Assembly (NCBI RefSeq): GCF_006494655.1
Contig: NZ_VHIM01000002.1
Span: forward strand, 310,001 to 374,000
Direction: 5' to 3'
Source of the DNA: Arthrobacter agilis
Lineage (GTDB): Bacteria; Actinomycetota; Actinomycetes; Actinomycetales; Micrococcaceae
Length of the DNA: 64,000 nt
Under the pieces are notes generated by a model. It had not been told where the DNA came from, searched no databases, and saw only the letters and a program-made list of their open reading frames with translations. The position numbers and the translations under genes are program-made. This document shows positions 62,801-64,000 of the stretch, in pieces. The number at the start of each line of letters is the position of its first letter. Position 1 is the stretch's first letter.

Positions 62801-62936
62801 GCTGTGTCCGACCGCGTGGCCTGCAGGCGCGGCGGTCCGCGGGACCACGGTCCGCGATGCCCCCGGCGGCATCGCGGCGTCGGTGCGCTGTGGTTAGCTT
62901 GTCGAAGGGAAGATCCCCGAACGAGGAAGGTCATCA

Positions 62937-63764
62937 ATGGACGAGGCCCCAGCAGCAGGACTGCGTATCGCGGTCCTGGTGAAACATGTTCCCGACGCGC
63001 AGTTCGACCGGCACATCAGCGGTGAGGACCTGACGACGGACCGGTCCGAGAGCATCCTGTCCGAGCTCGACGAGTACGCCCTGGAGGCGGCCCTGCAGCT
63101 CGTCGAGACGCACGGCGGAGCGGCGGGCGGCCATCGCATCACGGCGATCACGATGGGTCCCGCAGCGGCCGTTGCCGCGGTCAAGAAGTCCCTCCAGATC
63201 GGCGCCGACGACGGCGTCCACCTGAGCGACGGTGCCCTGGCCGGTTCGGATGCGTCGTCCACCTCCAGGGCTCTCGCAGCGCTGCTGCAGCACAGCGGCC
63301 CCTTCGACCTGATTCTCACCGGCATGGCGTCGACGGACGGCGAGACCTCACTGGTGCCGGCGCAGCTCGCGGAACGCCTGTCCCTTCCCCAGGTCACCTT
63401 CGCCGCGTCCCTCGACCTCGGCCGGGCCGGCGACGGGTGGATGCTGACGGCTCGGCGGGACAACGACACCTACGCGGAGACCATCGAAGCGCCGCTGCCG
63501 GCGCTCGTCTCGGTGACCGACCAGATCAACGACCCGCGCTACCCGAACTTCAAGGGGATCATGGCGGCGAAGAAGAAGCAGATCACAACCCTGTCCGTCG
63601 CCGATTTCGGGCTCGATGCGTCAGAGGTAGGACGCGCGGGATCCTGGACGAGCGTCGAGGCCGCCGCGCCGCGACCGCCACGCAGCCAGGGTGTCGTCAT
63701 CATGGACGAAGGCGACGCCGGTATCCGGCTGGTCGACTTCCTCGCCGGACAAAAGCTCCTCTGA
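62937..63764 (+). CDS. etfB: Electron transfer flavoprotein beta subunit
   Basis: A 275-residue subunit of the heterodimeric FAD/AMP-containing ETF. It passes electrons from acyl-CoA dehydrogenases to the respiratory chain. The start IAVLVKHVPDAQ, the segment LSELDEYALEAALQLVE and the family region DGETSLVPAQLAERL are typical. GAGGAAGG lies about seven bases before the ATG. It is followed by etfA with 37 bases between, so the two form an operon. Confidence 0.92.
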   Translation: MDEAPAAGLRIAVLVKHVPDAQFDRHISGEDLTTDRSESILSELDEYALEAALQLVETHGGAAGGHRITAITMGPAAAVAAVKKSLQIGADDGVHLSDGALAGSDASSTSRALAALLQHSGPFDLILTGMASTDGETSLVPAQLAERLSLPQVTFAASLDLGRAGDGWMLTARRDNDTYAETIEAPLPALVSVTDQINDPRYPNFKGIMAAKKKQITTLSVADFGLDASEVGRAGSWTSVEAAAPRPPRSQGVVIMDEGDAGIRLVDFLAGQKLL

Positions 63765-63801
63765 TCCTCTTCGCGCACCCTTCGTCCCAGGAGACCCCGA
63801 C

Positions 63802-64000
63802 ATGACCACAGTCCTCGTTTACCTCGACCACGCCGGAGCGAGCCTCGCCAAGGGTGAGCGTGAGTTGCTCTCGCTCGGCGCTTCGCTGGGAGACGTCGCG
63901 GTGGCGCTCGCCGGCGAAGCCGAGCAGACCTATCTCGACGGGATCGGCTCCTACGGCGTCGGGACCGTGTACCGTCCTGCGTCTGCCGAGGTGTCCGACG
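63802..64000 (+). CDS. etfA: Electron transfer flavoprotein alpha subunit, N-terminal part
   Basis: The first 66 codons of a gene running off the right edge. It starts at ATG 63802 with CAGGAGA about nine bases upstream. The sequence TTVLVYLDHAGASLAKGERE is the N-terminal domain start of EtfA, which together with EtfB forms the electron carrier and binds FAD in its missing C-terminal half. Identification relies on the N terminus and on the neighbouring etfB. Confidence 0.88.
   Translation, partial: MTTVLVYLDHAGASLAKGERELLSLGASLGDVAVALAGEAEQTYLDGIGSYGVGTVYRPASAEVSD

Overview
The window is a gene-dense, high-GC chromosomal segment of an actinobacterium, most likely an Arthrobacter-type member of the Micrococcaceae. 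This rests on gene content: coproporphyrin-type heme synthesis with HemQ, AdnA/AdnB helicase-nucleases, UvrD2 with a tetracysteine/HRDC tail, DUF3117 and DUF3107 proteins, a gluABCD operon, and many GTG starts and TANNNT boxes directly in front of start codons. I see no prophage, insertion sequence, CRISPR array or rRNA; one tRNA, the initiator tRNA-fMet, is present. The species is inferred, not proven.

Layout. 1-3.6 kb: the end of dapE, then the leftward glutamate ABC importer gluABCD. 3.6-13.3 kb: a LOG-family protein, a DivIVA-domain protein, 3-methyladenine glycosylase, a PIG-V-like mannosyltransferase, DUF3117, an O-methyltransferase, sigE with its zinc anti-sigma factor, tatB, then leftward mrp, a DUF1003 protein and an MgtE-N/CBS protein. 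From memory this order closely follows the dapE-sigE-tatB-mrp region of Mycobacterium. 13.4-26.5 kb: a stress-type membrane protein, aminopeptidase P, a PHP phosphoesterase, an orphan DNA methyltransferase behind a DEAD-box helicase, an RNB ribonuclease, a ferritin-like protein, DUF3107, a TetR regulator, and a MoeB-rhodanese fusion convergent with hemA.

26.5-35.8 kb: hemE-hemG-hemQ-hemH-hemC-hemD-hemB-hemL, tightly packed and divergent from hemA. Together these cover glutamyl-tRNA to heme by the coproporphyrin route. 35.8-49.6 kb: a DNA-repair block (3'-5' exonuclease, alkyltransferase-like protein, AdnA, AdnB, NudC, UvrD2) interrupted by an opposed phosphotransferase, then a YgjP-like peptidase. 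49.8-56.2 kb: a zincin-like hydrolase, a PDZ/Lon-type membrane protease, a UPF0182 membrane protein, and tRNA-fMet with a clear promoter and terminator. 56.3-64 kb: photolyase, PspA and a TPM-domain protein (leftward), a trypsin-like HtrA protease, then etfB and the start of etfA.

The most notable signals are not a new gene system but small-scale sequence events. A perfect 28-bp tandem duplication at the 3' end of hemA shifts its frame past a former stop, so the tail now runs antisense through the end of moeB. A 25-bp dyad sits between hemG and hemQ. A match to an ECF sigma promoter precedes the PDZ protease. There is a repeated leaderless-promoter signature, and several short tandem repeats lie in protein tails and between convergent genes.
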